Shown here: positions 23,975-33,690 of the stretch, in pieces
Numbering within the stretch: the stretch's first letter is position 1
Layout of the letters: every line of letters starts with the position of its first letter
Assembly (NCBI GenBank): GCA_001464915.1
Contig: LNED01000043.1
Coordinates: forward strand, 1 to 42,468
Direction: 5' to 3'
DNA from: Sphingomonadales bacterium Ga0077531
GTDB taxonomy: Bacteria; Pseudomonadota; Alphaproteobacteria; Sphingomonadales; Sphingomonadaceae
DNA: 42,468 bases
Program-made: the position numbers and the translations under genes
The notes under the pieces: generated by a model
The model's input: only the letters and a program-made list of their open reading frames with translations
What the model was told of the DNA's origin: nothing
The model's database searches: none

Positions 23975-24360
23975 AGAATGCCGCTCTCGCCGTAGCCGCT
24001 CTGGCCCTCATGCTTGGCGGCTGTGCCAGCGCGCCCAAGCCCGCCGCCCGCCCCGCTGTTGCTCCGCCGCGCAGTACCATCGTGGTGGTGCCGCAGGTGA
24101 TGGCTGCCAAGGGGCTCGAAGGGGTGATCGGATCGCAGGCCGCCGCTCTTACCCGCCGGTTTGGGCAGGCGCGCATCGACTTGAGCGAAGGCGACGCACG
24201 AAAGTTGCAATTTGCCGGGCCCGCCTGTGTGCTCGACATCTACCTCTACCCGCCGCGCGCGGGGGCTGATCCCACCGCGTCCCATGTCGAAGCGCGCTTG
24301 CGCCAAGGCGGCGCAGCGGTCGATGCCGGGGCCTGCATCCGCGAAGTTGAGGGGCGTTAG
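23971..24360 (+). CDS. Small lipoprotein, function unknown
   Basis: This is a 129-residue protein. It has a signal peptide with lipobox LGGC (C18), then a Pro/Ala-rich linker and a compact domain with two further Cys residues (FAGPACVLDIYLYP and DAGACIREVEG) that may pair. It is translationally coupled to the EI24 gene by an ATGA overlap. I do not recognise the domain. It is likely anchored in the envelope near the upstream membrane protein. Confidence 0.75.
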   Translation: MKNAALAVAALALMLGGCASAPKPAARPAVAPPRSTIVVVPQVMAAKGLEGVIGSQAAALTRRFGQARIDLSEGDARKLQFAGPACVLDIYLYPPRAGADPTASHVEARLRQGGAAVDAGACIREVEGR

Positions 24361-24479
24361 GTTAGGCCGCTATTTCCGCGCCGCACGCTGCATCCACCGC
24401 GCTCGAAATCGCTCGGTAACTCCGTCTTAAGCCTGTTCGTGCCATGTCCTTGCCCGAAACTAAGAGGGTTTGACCGAGC

Positions 24480-25424
24480 ATGACCACGCAATTCATCGAA
24501 TTTGCGAAAGCCGCCGCTGCCGATGGGCAGGTGACCGCAGAGGAGCTGCTGACGCTGCGCCGCGAAGGCTGGGGCGATGGCATCATGACCCGCGCCGAAG
24601 CCGAAGCGCTGTTTACGCTCAACGCGGCACTGCGGACGCGCAGCAACGAATGGTGCGATTTCTTCGTCGAGGCGATCGGCGAATTCGTGCTCAACGGCTC
24701 GCCCCCGCGCCTGCAATGCAGCGAAGATGAAGCCGCTTGGCTGATCGGCCAGATCGATTCCGACGGCGTGACCGAAAGCATGGTCGAGCTGGAAACGATG
24801 GTGCGGATCATCGAACGCGCTGAAAACACCCCCGACCGGCTCAAGAACTACGTGCTCGATCAGGTTGAACGCGAAGTGCTGACCGGGGTCGGTCCGACCC
24901 GCTGCGGCGGCGAGCTTAGCGCCACCCACATCAGTGCGGCCGAATGCCGGATCATCCGCCGCACGATCTTTGCCGCAGGTGGCCACGGCCCCGCCGCCGT
25001 CACCCGCTGGGATGCGGAAATGCTGTGGCGGCTGAAGGACGAAACCCTGGCCGAAGAAAACGCGGCCGAATGGGACGAGTTGTTCATCGACGGGATCGCC
25101 AATTATCTCAAAGGCTTCATCCTGCCCAATGCGCAGGTCAGCCACGAACGCAAGCTTGAATTGGAAGCCTTCGTCGCTGACAACAGCGCCAGCGTCGGCC
25201 GCTTCATGGGCCGCGTCGCGCAGGAAGCGCCGCAGGTGATGAACCATTTCGGCAAGGTGTTCGGCAAGAAGGCCCCGACCGGACCGGACTACACCGCCAT
25301 CGCCGTAGCGGGCGAAGTCGTGACAGATTATGAAAGCGAATGGCTGGAGAAGATGATCAACGCCGATGGCAGCGTGGATGAACTCGAAAGCCGCCTGATC
25401 GCGCGATTGGCGTCGGAAGAGTAG
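24480..25424 (+). CDS. Hypothetical protein made of two related ~150-residue halves
   Basis: This is a 314-residue soluble acidic protein. Two halves are visibly alike: NEWCDFFVEAIGEFVL (about 55-70) matches AEWDELFIDGIANYLK, and AAWLIGQIDSDGVTESM matches SEWLEKMINADGSVDEL near the C-terminus. The N-terminal AAADGQVTAEELLTLRREG recalls EF-hand or TerB-like acidic helices. I infer an internal duplication. The function is unknown. It has a 119-bp upstream gap with no strong promoter match and no operon partner. Confidence 0.75.
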   Translation: MTTQFIEFAKAAAADGQVTAEELLTLRREGWGDGIMTRAEAEALFTLNAALRTRSNEWCDFFVEAIGEFVLNGSPPRLQCSEDEAAWLIGQIDSDGVTESMVELETMVRIIERAENTPDRLKNYVLDQVEREVLTGVGPTRCGGELSATHISAAECRIIRRTIFAAGGHGPAAVTRWDAEMLWRLKDETLAEENAAEWDELFIDGIANYLKGFILPNAQVSHERKLELEAFVADNSASVGRFMGRVAQEAPQVMNHFGKVFGKKAPTGPDYTAIAVAGEVVTDYESEWLEKMINADGSVDELESRLIARLASEE

Positions 25425-25427
25425 GGC

Positions 25428-25715
25428 TCAGACGTCGAAATCCAGCGGCGCGGCGGCTCCGCCCTGCATGGGCAGGGGGCCGCGCGGCGGAACAGCTGGA
25501 ACGGCCAGTCCGGCTTCGGGCGGTCTGCGTCGCCGGGTCGGGCGCTGGCGCAGGAGATCATTCAGTGACCGCGAACCGGGCCGCAGGTCAGGCCTTGCAA
25601 CCCGTTTGCGCGCGGCCATCGCGCCAATCGCGGCAATGGCAAGCACACCGAACCCGGTCGCAATCTGCGCCAAATCGCTCAGAATATCGCGGTCTGCCGG
25701 GTTTCTGTCAGCCAT
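25428..25715 (-). CDS. Small membrane protein, last gene of the SUF operon
   Basis: This is a 95-residue protein. A single hydrophobic segment (IATGFGVLAIAAIGAMAA) near residues 18-35 is followed by a basic, Pro/Arg-rich tail (RQRPTRRRRPPEAG). It starts 8 bp after the sufA stop, which suggests co-transcription. No family is recognised. The tail composition is unlike a catalytic domain and may be disordered. Confidence 0.55.
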   Translation of the reverse strand: MADRNPADRDILSDLAQIATGFGVLAIAAIGAMAARKRVARPDLRPGSRSLNDLLRQRPTRRRRPPEAGLAVPAVPPRGPLPMQGGAAAPLDFDV

Positions 25716-25723
25716 GTCGCCGA

Positions 25724-26089
25724 TTATACCATGAAACTTTCGCCGCAGCCACAGGCGCCCTTGGCGTTGGGGTTTTCGAACACGAACCCGGCGGTGAAAT
25801 CATCCTCGCGCCAATCCATCGTGCTGCCGATCAGATAGAGCACGCTCGCCCCGTCGATGTAGAACACGCCGCCGGGAGTGATGATCTTCTCATCAAACTT
25901 TGCCTCGGTGGTGACGTAATCGACCGAGTAGGCGAGGCCCGAACAACCCCGACGCGGGGTCGACAGCTTCACGCCGATCGCATCAGCCGGAGCCTTGGCC
26001 ATCAGATCGGCAATCCGCGCTTCGGCACCGGGGGTCAGAATGACCGCAGCCTTGGGGGCAGCGCGAGTGGTGGTGGTCGTTTCGGTCAT
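25724..26089 (-). CDS. sufA: A-type iron-sulfur carrier protein
   Basis: This is a 121-residue HesB/IscA-family protein. The three conserved cysteines are present in RRGCSGLAYSVDYV and the C-terminal GACGCGESF. These bind an iron-sulfur cluster for transfer to target apoproteins. The N-terminal Thr-rich stretch is an unstructured extension. The start overlaps the GNAT gene stop by 4 bp. Confidence 0.95.
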   Translation of the reverse strand: MTETTTTTRAAPKAAVILTPGAEARIADLMAKAPADAIGVKLSTPRRGCSGLAYSVDYVTTEAKFDEKIITPGGVFYIDGASVLYLIGSTMDWREDDFTAGFVFENPNAKGACGCGESFMV

Positions 26090-26583
26090 GTCAGCCTCTT
26101 CTGCCAGAACAGCGCCTGTCCGGCGGCGGGATCGAGCTGGTAATCGCCATAGCCATTGGCGGCATAAAGCCGCTTGGCCGCATCATTACCGCTCAGCACT
26201 TCCAATGTGACCTTGCAGGCCCCGCGCTTCAAGGCCTCGGCCTCAACTGCGGCAAGCAAAGCGCGTCCGATTCCTGCGCCGCGATGGCCGGGGACGACCG
26301 CGAAATCGTGGATGTTGACGATCGGCGCCGCAGCAAAGGTGGAATAGCCCATAAAGCAATTGGCCAGCCCCACCGGCGCATCATCGAGCCGCGCAATCAG
26401 CGAAAAGGCGTGAGGATTGGCCGCAAGATCACCAACCAACCGCGCTTTTACTGCATCGGCTAATGGCGCGCCCCCGCCCATCGGATCGCGGGCATAGGAA
26501 TCGAGCAGCGCCACCACGTCCGCCGCGTCGCGCGGATCGGCGTAGTCGGCAAGGCCGATAGTCAGGGCGGCAGCGAGCGTCAC
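26086..26583 (-). CDS. GNAT family acetyltransferase in the SUF operon
   Basis: This is a 165-residue protein. The acetyl-CoA pyrophosphate-binding motif is seen in HRGAGIGRALLAAVEAEA, preceded by the beta-strand NIHDFAVVPG. KVTLEVLSGNDAAKRLY and ANGYGDY form the C-terminal part of the fold. The substrate cannot be predicted. It overlaps both its neighbours by 4 bp, so it is firmly embedded between the sufT-like gene and sufA although it has no known Fe-S role. Confidence 0.88.
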   Translation of the reverse strand: MTLAAALTIGLADYADPRDAADVVALLDSYARDPMGGGAPLADAVKARLVGDLAANPHAFSLIARLDDAPVGLANCFMGYSTFAAAPIVNIHDFAVVPGHRGAGIGRALLAAVEAEALKRGACKVTLEVLSGNDAAKRLYAANGYGDYQLDPAAGQALFWQKRLT

Positions 26584-27065
26584 AGCATCCCCAGCTCAAG
26601 CCGGGCTTCGTCGCTCATCTTGTGCGGGCCCCACGGCGGATCCCACACCAGCACCACTTCGGCATCGCGTATCCCCGGCACCGCCGAGACGCGCAGCTCA
26701 ATCTCGCCAGGCATCGATTCGGCGACGGGGCAATGCGGCGTCGTCAGCGTCATGGTGACGGTGGCATCGCGTTCATCATCCACTTCGACCCCGTAAATCA
26801 GACCGAGATCGTAGATATTGACCGGGATTTCCGGATCGAAGATTTCGCGCAAGGCTGCGATCACATCGGCCTGCAATTCGCTGCCATCGCCGCCGACGGG
26901 GGCATTGGCCACCTTCGCGGCAAGGAAGCCTTCAAGGTAATCGCGGCTGCGCGGTGCGGCTGTTGCGGGCGCAGTATCGGGATCGACCGCGTCTTCCACG
27001 CGGGCGCGCGGCGGCTTGTTCACGGTCATATCCGACGGGTCGGTTGAGCTATCCATCGCTCTCAT
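26580..27065 (-). CDS. sufT: SUF system Fe-S assembly protein, DUF59/MIP18 domain (SufT-like)
   Basis: This is a 161-residue protein. After a disordered N-terminus, the DUF59 domain shows IFDPEIPVNIYDLGLIY, the signature, then TLTTPHCPVAESMPGEIE with the conserved Cys, and WDPPWGPHKMS. SufT-type proteins help mature Fe-S proteins, notably aconitase and lipoate synthase. The start overlaps the sufS stop (ATGA). Confidence 0.9.
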   Translation of the reverse strand: MRAMDSSTDPSDMTVNKPPRARVEDAVDPDTAPATAAPRSRDYLEGFLAAKVANAPVGGDGSELQADVIAALREIFDPEIPVNIYDLGLIYGVEVDDERDATVTMTLTTPHCPVAESMPGEIELRVSAVPGIRDAEVVLVWDPPWGPHKMSDEARLELGML

Positions 27066-28288
27066 CCTTTTCCAAAAATGCGGCGGGTGCGGGCGATCCC
27101 GGCGATCAGCGCGTCAATATCTGCATCGCTGGAATAGAGCCCGAAGCTGGCGCGCGCGGTGGCGGGCACGCCGAGGTAATCCATCAAGGGCTGGGCGCAG
27201 TGGTGACCCGCGCGGATCGCCACGTTCGCTTCGTCCAAGATCGTGCCGAGGTCATGCGGGTGGATGTCGTCCACCATGAAACTGACGATCCCGGCGCTGT
27301 CCTCCGGCCCGAACACGGTTACGTCGTTCATCGCAGTAAGTTCACGCCGCAACCGGGCGACAAGCGCGGCTTCACGCGTGTGCATCGCGCCGAGCCCGAT
27401 GGCGCTGACGTAATCGACCGCCGCGCCGAACGCGATGGCCTCGGTAATGGCAGGAGTGCCAGCCTCAAACCGCTGCGGAGCGGGGGCATATGTGGTTCCG
27501 GCGAAGGTCACACGGTCGATCATCGCGCCGCCGCCTTCCCACGGGGGCATGGCGCCGAGGATTTCAGCCCGCGCCCACAGCGCACCAATCCCGGTCGGGC
27601 CGTAAAGCTTGTGTGCTGAAAAGACGTAGAAATCGCAGTCCAACGCCGCGACATCGACCGGCATGTGCGGCGCGCTCTGACAGCCGTCGAGCAGCAGCAT
27701 CGCGCCAACCTTGTGCGCCAGCGCCGCCGCGCGCGGGGCGTCAAGCACAGAGCCGAGCACGTTGGAGACATGGGCGAGGGCAACCAGTTTGTGCCGTTCG
27801 GTCAGCATCGCTTCGGCTGCATCGAGATCGATCTGATGATCAGCCGTCAGCGGGCAGACATCGATCACCGCGCCTGTGACTGCGGCGATCATCTGCCACG
27901 GCACGATGTTGGAATGGTGCTCCAGCTGCGACAGCAGGATGCGGTCGCCCGCTTTGAGGTTCGCGCGGCCCCAAGTGTTGGCGACCAGATTGATAGCCTC
28001 AGTCGCGCCGCGGGTGAAGACCAGTTCCTCTTCGCGCCCGCCGATGAACTGCGCGACTGTGCGCCGGGCGTTCTCAAACGCCTGCGTCATCTCGGCTGAT
28101 CGGGCATAGACCCCGCGGTGGACGGTGGCGTAATCCTCGCCCATCGCCCGCGCCATCGCATCGATCACCGCGCGCGGTTTCTGCGCGGTGGCGGCGGTGT
28201 CGAGGTAGTGCCACTGCTTGCCCTCGGCCGTGGAGAGGCCGGGGAATTCGCCGCGCAGGTCGCGGATGATGGTGGCAGGCGCGTTCAC
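27062..28288 (-). CDS. sufS: Cysteine desulfurase SufS
   Basis: This is a 408-residue class V aminotransferase-fold enzyme that takes sulfur from cysteine for cluster assembly. The PLP lysine lies in FSAHKLYGPTGIGALWA. The catalytic cysteine is C364 in IRAGHHCAQPLMDYLG, the SufS (type II) arrangement. The N-terminal YLDTAATAQKP and the RGATEAINLVANTW motifs are standard. The length matches the family. It lies between sufD and sufT, with a 4-bp overlap to each. Confidence 0.97.
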   Translation of the reverse strand: MNAPATIIRDLRGEFPGLSTAEGKQWHYLDTAATAQKPRAVIDAMARAMGEDYATVHRGVYARSAEMTQAFENARRTVAQFIGGREEELVFTRGATEAINLVANTWGRANLKAGDRILLSQLEHHSNIVPWQMIAAVTGAVIDVCPLTADHQIDLDAAEAMLTERHKLVALAHVSNVLGSVLDAPRAAALAHKVGAMLLLDGCQSAPHMPVDVAALDCDFYVFSAHKLYGPTGIGALWARAEILGAMPPWEGGGAMIDRVTFAGTTYAPAPQRFEAGTPAITEAIAFGAAVDYVSAIGLGAMHTREAALVARLRRELTAMNDVTVFGPEDSAGIVSFMVDDIHPHDLGTILDEANVAIRAGHHCAQPLMDYLGVPATARASFGLYSSDADIDALIAGIARTRRIFGKG

Positions 28289-29049
28289 AGCCGTGCCCCT
28301 TCAAGCGCAGCCAGCGCCGCATCGAGAAGCCGCTCATGCTCGCCCGCATCATTCAGCGCCACAAAGGCATCGCCGATAAAGGCCTGCACCAGCAATCGCT
28401 GAGCCGTTGCCGGGTCAAGCCCGCGCGCCATCATGTAGAAGCGCGCCGCCTCGTCCAATTCGCCCACGGTCGCGCCGTGCGCGCACTTAACATCATCGGC
28501 GAAGATTTCGAGCTGCGGGACGGCATTGGCGCTCGCGCCCGCCTCCAGCAACAGCGCCTTGAAATCCTGCGCCGCGTCGGTCTTTTGCGCATGGCGCGCA
28601 ACCTTGATTTCGCCGAGGAAATTGCCGGTGCCGGTGTTCCAGTGAACCGCGCGGACGGTCTGGTTGCTGGTCGCTTCCGGCTCGGCATGGGTGACCTGCG
28701 TGACGAATTCGCGGGTCGCGGTGCCGCCGCCGATGGTGACCCCGCCGAATTCGAAATGCGCACCCTTGGCGAGCCGGACTTCCACTTCGACGCGGGTGTA
28801 ATCCTGCCCGGCATTGGTCACGAAGAAAGCGGCGGTCGCGCCTTCGCCGAGCGTCACGCGGAAGCGGTGGAGTTCGGGCGCATCGCTGCCGACGATCAGG
28901 CAGCGTGTGATGCTCTCCCCAGCGGGGACATCAATCGCCTGCCACTGGTCGAGCGCCGCCACGCCAAGCCGCGCCACGCCGTCCATATCGGCATAGCGCC
29001 ACGCTTCATCGCGGCGTGTGGGGAGAGTTAGGGTCGCGGCCTCAGCCAT
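28285..29049 (-). CDS. sufD: Fe-S scaffold subunit SufD
   Basis: This is a 254-residue SufB/SufD beta-helix protein. Family motifs are RDEAWRYADMDGVARL at the N-terminus and DDVKCAHGATVGELDEAA near the C-terminus, followed by RGLDPATAQRLLVQAFIGD. It is shorter than E. coli SufD (423), as is usual for alphaproteobacterial forms. It partners SufB and SufC in the scaffold complex. It overlaps sufC by 8 bp. Confidence 0.93.
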   Translation of the reverse strand: MAEAATLTLPTRRDEAWRYADMDGVARLGVAALDQWQAIDVPAGESITRCLIVGSDAPELHRFRVTLGEGATAAFFVTNAGQDYTRVEVEVRLAKGAHFEFGGVTIGGGTATREFVTQVTHAEPEATSNQTVRAVHWNTGTGNFLGEIKVARHAQKTDAAQDFKALLLEAGASANAVPQLEIFADDVKCAHGATVGELDEAARFYMMARGLDPATAQRLLVQAFIGDAFVALNDAGEHERLLDAALAALEGARL

Positions 29050-29806
29050 CCGCCATCACCGTATCGTAACCCTCAGCCTCAAGCCGGAGCGCGAGTTCCG
29101 GGCCGCCGGTTTCGACGATCCGGCCATCGGCCAGCACGCTGACCTTGTCGGGGCGCACCACGTCGAGCAGGCGCTGGTAGTGGGTGATCAGCAGTACGGC
29201 TTTATCCGGGCTGCGCATGATCGAATTGATCCCCGCGCCGACGATCCGCAGCGCGTCGATATCGAGGCCCGAGTCCGTCTCGTCCAGCACCGCAAATGCG
29301 GGGTTGAGGATGCCCATCTGCACCATCTCGGCGCGCTTTTTCTCGCCGCCGGAAAAGCCGACATTCACCTGCCGCTTGAGCATGTCCATGTCCATTTGCA
29401 GCAGCGCGGCCTTGTCCTTGGCGAGCTTCAGGAACTCACCGCCCGACAATGGCTCTTCCCCGCGCTGGCGGCGCTGCGAATTGAGCGCCTCGCGCAGGAA
29501 TTGCACGTTGGACACGCCGGGAATTTCGACCGGATACTGAAAGCCGAGGAACAGCCCTGCCGCCGCGCGTTCATGCGGGTCGAGTGCCAGCAAGTCCTGC
29601 CCGTTGAAGGTCACGCTGCCCGCGGTCACCTCATAGCCCGGCTTGCCGCCGAGCACGTTCGCCAGCGTCGATTTGCCTGCGCCGTTGGGCCCCATGATCG
29701 CGTGGATCTCGCCTGCGGGCACGTGCAGCGTCAGACCCTTGAGGATCGGGGTGGGCTTGTCCGGGCCGCCAACGGTGGCGTGGAGGTTGGTGATTTCAAG
29801 CATCAA
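29042..29806 (-). CDS. sufC: SufC ATPase of the SUF scaffold
   Basis: This is a 254-residue ABC-type ATPase without membrane segments. Walker A is GPNGAGKST (39-47). The signature is FSGGEKKRAEM and Walker B AVLDETDSGLD, with the switch His in LLITHYQRLL. It drives conformational change of SufBCD. It is separated from the upstream DUF559 gene by 13 bp. Confidence 0.97.
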   Translation of the reverse strand: MMLEITNLHATVGGPDKPTPILKGLTLHVPAGEIHAIMGPNGAGKSTLANVLGGKPGYEVTAGSVTFNGQDLLALDPHERAAAGLFLGFQYPVEIPGVSNVQFLREALNSQRRQRGEEPLSGGEFLKLAKDKAALLQMDMDMLKRQVNVGFSGGEKKRAEMVQMGILNPAFAVLDETDSGLDIDALRIVGAGINSIMRSPDKAVLLITHYQRLLDVVRPDKVSVLADGRIVETGGPELALRLEAEGYDTVMADG

Positions 29807-29819
29807 TCAGTTCTCTGTC

Positions 29820-30398
29820 TTATCGCGATGGCGAAGGGGCGCGGGGTTTGCGATCACCGCGAGGTTTGCCGTCGTCCTTGGCGCCGGGGCGCGGTTTGGG
29901 GCGGTCGTAGCTTTGGTTCGGGTTCGCGGCCTTGTGCGCGCGGGCGGCGGTTTTGCGCTCGGTGATCCGGTCGCGCATCACGGTGGTGAGGCGTTGCAGC
30001 ACCGCGTCGATATCGGTCAGGATGTCGCTCGCCGCGATCCGCATCACCCGGATGCCGACGCTTTCGAGGCTCTTGTCGCGGCGTTTGACGAGGGCATCGT
30101 TCTGCCCCTCCTCGTCAATCGCCAGCGCGAGGCCCAAGTTGTGGCAATTGAAATCGACAATCGCGCTGCCGACGACGGCGTGGCGCTTGAAGGTGTAGCG
30201 GCCCAAATCAGCCTTGCTGAACTTCTCGGCCAGCGCCTTGTGCGCATCGGACGAATGGCGCCGCATTTCGCGCGCCTGTTCGTGCAACGCATCGAGCCGC
30301 GAATCCGAAATCTCCCACCCGCGGCCCTTCTTCTTGAGCGCGGGGGCTTCGGCGGTGGCAGCCTCGGGGTTGAGGGCGAGGGTTTTACGTTCAGTCAC
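29820..30398 (-). CDS. DUF559 nuclease-fold protein between sufB and sufC
   Basis: This is a 192-residue protein. A PD-(D/E)XK-like core is visible: VVGSAIVDFNCHN with D, then LALAIDEEGQND with acidic residues, and IRVMRIAASDIL. These fit the DUF559 / very-short-patch-repair-like endonuclease group. The C-terminal 50 residues are basic and Pro-rich (RPKPRPGAKDDGKPRG), suited to nucleic-acid binding. GTG 30398 overlaps the upstream stop (GTGA); an in-frame start at 30485 would cover the neighbour. There is no established reason for such a protein in a SUF operon. Confidence 0.8.
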   Translation of the reverse strand: MTERKTLALNPEAATAEAPALKKKGRGWEISDSRLDALHEQAREMRRHSSDAHKALAEKFSKADLGRYTFKRHAVVGSAIVDFNCHNLGLALAIDEEGQNDALVKRRDKSLESVGIRVMRIAASDILTDIDAVLQRLTTVMRDRITERKTAARAHKAANPNQSYDRPKPRPGAKDDGKPRGDRKPRAPSPSR

Positions 30399-30645
30399 TT
30401 GCCCGCTTCTCCAAGAAATGCGCCGATTGCAGCCAAAAGCGGCAAGCCCAGAACGGGAACTGCAATTGCGGTCCACACTGCCCAAAACCGAATAGGATTT
30501 GCCGATCTCAAAGCAGGTGTGCGGACGGGACCCGCCCTACGACGCCAATAGCCAAAATCGCCAGTCCAAGCTGCTTGGAGCAGGGGAATTGCAATCAATA
30601 GCCAAGCCAGAACTAGGATCGCCGTCCAAAGTATGTCTGAAGCGC

Positions 30646-30649
<4 letters not shown>
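30395..30649 (-). CDS. Small two-helix membrane protein in the SUF operon
   Basis: This is an 84-residue protein. The first hydrophobic helix is [19 protein letters not shown] and the second [20 protein letters not shown]. An aromatic, basic loop ([15 protein letters not shown]) joins them. Both ends overlap neighbours by 4 bp (sufB stop and DUF559 start). The gene looks less GC-rich than sufB. No family is recognised, and a regulatory or membrane-tethering role is speculation. Confidence 0.65.
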
Positions 30650-32144
<1,495 letters not shown>

Positions 32145-32148
<4 letters not shown>

Positions 32149-32597
32149 GCCGGGATTTCCTCGATAAGGGGGAGCGCGCGCACCGCTGGGAGATGGGCCG
32201 GGGGATGGCGCAGCTGAGACAGGGTGATCCCCGCCAGCGCACCGCGCAGCGCGTCGTTGATGATCGGCCAATGGGCGCGCATGTTGCACCCGGCCTCGAA
32301 ATCGCAGGCGATATGATCGACACACGCGGTGAGCGCAATCGGCCCCTCAATCGCCTCGACAATATCAGCCACCGTAATCGCCGCGGCGGGGCGCCCCAGC
32401 TGCAAGCCGCCATGCGCGCCGCGCACCGAACGCAGCAGGCCTGCACCGGTCAGCTTCGACACCAGCTTCTGCACGGTCGGCACCGGCAGGCCCGTTTCGG
32501 CCGCCAATTCAGCCGCACTCACCCGGCCATCCCCGCAATGCGTGGCGGCCTGGCACATCGTGATGACGGCATAATCGGCAAGGTTGGACAGGCGCAT
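32145..32597 (-). CDS. Rrf2 family transcriptional regulator of the SUF operon
   Basis: This is a 150-residue Rrf2/IscR-like protein. The winged-helix N-terminus reads [18 protein letters not shown] and then [17 protein letters not shown]. The cluster-binding Cys triad is [13 protein letters not shown] (C-x5-C-x5-C), as in IscR. The fourth ligand may be a nearby His (MRAHW). It is the first gene of the operon, the expected place for an autorepressor that senses Fe-S status. Confidence 0.92.
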
Positions 32598-32611
32598 TGC
32601 GAGCGGTTCTC

Positions 32612-32644
32612 AATTCAGACGGATTCGTTCCGATTTCCGAATTA
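32612..32644 (-). promoter_or_regulatory. Candidate operator upstream of the SUF regulator
   Basis: The sequence carries an imperfect dyad: AATTC (32613-32617) and CGGA (32621-32624) mirror TCCG (32637-32640) and AATT (32641-32644). Two TTCCGA-type direct repeats, 7 bp apart, lie inside. It is 15 bp upstream of the regulator ATG, a fit place for an Rrf2-type autorepressor. No clear -35/-10 pair was found. Confidence 0.35.
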
Positions 32645-32682
32645 GGACGATATCGCTCGGATTACAACCGCAAAGGCGCGCA

Positions 32683-33546
32683 TCAGGTTTCGGTGGTCCG
32701 CAGCAGTGCCGCTGCATCGCCGTGACCGGCCGGATCGAGCAAGCCGGTCGCAATTGTTGGGGCGCGCAGTTGGGTCGGGGTGCGCCCGGTATAGCGGCGC
32801 ATGTCGCGGATCAGGTGGGCTTGATCGAAATAGGTCGTCAGCATTTCCGCCCGCATGGCATCGGGCAAAGCCGGATTGGCGAGCAGCATGGCCGCCCGGA
32901 TCGCGCGCGACCGTTTGAGCACCTGTGCGGGCGGCACCCCGAAGTAGCACCGCGCAATGCGCTGCAATTGGCGCGGCGAAACAGCGACGGCGGCGTGCAG
33001 ATCGCTAAGCGGCGGATCGAACCCGCTGCCCAGCCAGCTCGTAATTGCCTCAACCACAGCGACATGATCAGGCCGGGATGCGAACGGCGCAGCGGCAATC
33101 ACCGCGCCAAGCTGCGCACACAGATCGGCTGGCGCAATCTGCCCTGCCCGGCACGCCGCCGCAGCATCCACCAGCATCGCAAGCTGTTCTGGCATAAACA
33201 GTGCCTCGGCCGGAACCATCCGGTCATGCACGTCGTCAACCGGCAGATTGCTCAGCGCTTGCCAGCCCAGCGGCGTGAGCGATGCGCCGATCAGCGTTAC
33301 CGGGCCATCCATCACACAGGGCGCGGCCCTCAGTTGCGGGGCATTGATCGTAACCGTGGCTGATCGCCCCTCGCTCCCATCGGCATAGGAAATCGTCAGC
33401 TGCCCGCGAATGACCAGCAGCAGCTGCGCCGAATAGGCCGGAATGGTCTCCTCGACCCGCCCGGCTTCGGTTTCGATCACATAGAAAATGTTGACCCAGC
33501 GCGCGAGCTGCGGCTCAGGCGCGATCATCGCATACTGGAATTGCAC
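32683..33546 (-). CDS. AraC family transcriptional regulator (paralogue 1)
   Basis: This is a 287-residue protein from GTG 33546. The N-terminal sensor region contains GASLTPLGWQALSNL. The C-terminal AraC HTH pair is VSPRQLQRIARCYFGVPP (first helix-turn-helix) and FDQAHLIRDMRRYTGRTPTQ (second). The inducer is unknown. It is closely related in layout to the gene at 33691-34611. Longer starts up to 33663 are possible but add sequence with few conserved features. Confidence 0.88.
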   Translation of the reverse strand: MQFQYAMIAPEPQLARWVNIFYVIETEAGRVEETIPAYSAQLLLVIRGQLTISYADGSEGRSATVTINAPQLRAAPCVMDGPVTLIGASLTPLGWQALSNLPVDDVHDRMVPAEALFMPEQLAMLVDAAAACRAGQIAPADLCAQLGAVIAAAPFASRPDHVAVVEAITSWLGSGFDPPLSDLHAAVAVSPRQLQRIARCYFGVPPAQVLKRSRAIRAAMLLANPALPDAMRAEMLTTYFDQAHLIRDMRRYTGRTPTQLRAPTIATGLLDPAGHGDAAALLRTTET

Positions 33547-33690
33547 TCTGCCCCATCCCCAACCGGGGGCTCCCCTACTATCACTCGGCGCGACCCGAAG
33601 CGGCGCGAAACCAAACGGCCCCGCGATCTTACATTGTAACAGAAACTTAACCCTGTCGAGCAACTGCTCTTTGTGGTGGTATCTGGGCTG

